From the NCBI GenBank assembly GCA_002723385.1, contig PBNY01000012.1, positions 14,898 through 59,038 of the forward strand: a stretch of DNA of 44,141 bases, read 5' to 3'. The position numbers and the translations under genes are program-made. The DNA comes from Oceanospirillaceae bacterium (GTDB taxonomy: Bacteria > Pseudomonadota > Gammaproteobacteria > Pseudomonadales > Oceanobacteraceae). Below the pieces are notes generated by a model. That model saw only the letters and a program-made list of their open reading frames with translations, made no database searches and had not been told where the DNA came from. Positions 43,701-44,141 of this stretch are shown piece by piece. Position 1 is the stretch's first letter, and the number at the start of each line of letters is the position of its first letter.

Positions 43701-44141
<441 letters not shown>

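Overview
The window looks like chromosomal DNA of a marine-type gammaproteobacterium, probably Oceanospirillales or a close relative. The right end carries the conserved block eno-ftsB-ispD-ispF-truD-surE-pcm-DUF368-nlpD-rpoS with fdxA and mutS arranged convergently, an order close to that of Pseudomonas-like genomes. The left three quarters is accessory: iron and heme acquisition, a P450 electron-transfer chain, nitric oxide defence and several small regulator/effector pairs. Genus cannot be fixed from the sequence alone. No tRNA, rRNA, CRISPR, transposase or prophage was seen. Layout from left to right: (1) 1-3.1 kb: a truncated array of ~52-bp tandem repeats, then a minus-strand operon for a class I cytochrome P450, an adrenodoxin-type [2Fe-2S] ferredoxin and its FAD reductase. 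(2) 3.3-10.1 kb: a minus-strand iron cluster, read from right to left, with a Fur-box-like site, a DUF4856 lipoprotein, a strong internal terminator, an imelysin-family lipoprotein, a FecA-like TonB-dependent receptor, a fatty-acid-hydroxylase/sterol-desaturase-like membrane protein whose 3' end looks frameshifted, and a small hypothetical protein. (3) 10.1-17.4 kb: a second Fur-box-preceded operon for heme uptake and use: TonB receptor (hmuR-like, probably TTG start), HmuY-family lipoprotein, HmuS-type heme-handling protein, and an HmuT/U/V ABC importer. (4) 17.4-20.8 kb: a siderophore TonB receptor overlapping a polytopic HGSNAT/DUF1624-like acyltransferase gene. (5) 20.9-24.1 kb: an M15A endolysin-like peptidase, a tannase/feruloyl-esterase-family lipoprotein with a palindromic operator candidate, and an orphan cyclic-nucleotide-binding protein without a DNA-binding domain. 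(6) 24.1-28.8 kb: a nitric oxide response module: hmp, nnrS and a small membrane protein transcribed away from norR, with a sigma-54-type promoter and a NorR-type site between them. (7) 28.8-33.1 kb: LysR regulator with divergent CMD/AhpD-like gene and a clear LTTR box, a Bcr/CflA-type MFS exporter, and a MarR - small membrane protein - LysE exporter cluster. (8) 33.5-44.1 kb: the conserved mutS/fdxA and rpoS-to-eno block, with eno cut by the window edge. How the genes work together: regions 2-4 together encode three different TonB receptors (ferric-citrate-like, heme, siderophore), two of their units preceded by Fur-box-like sequences, so much of the window reads as an iron-starvation island. 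Region 6 reads as one NorR regulon. The best candidate for a poorly described system is the Fur-linked DUF4856-imelysin-FecA-like receptor-hydroxylase cluster; second are the siderophore receptor/acyltransferase pair and the HmuY-bearing heme operon.
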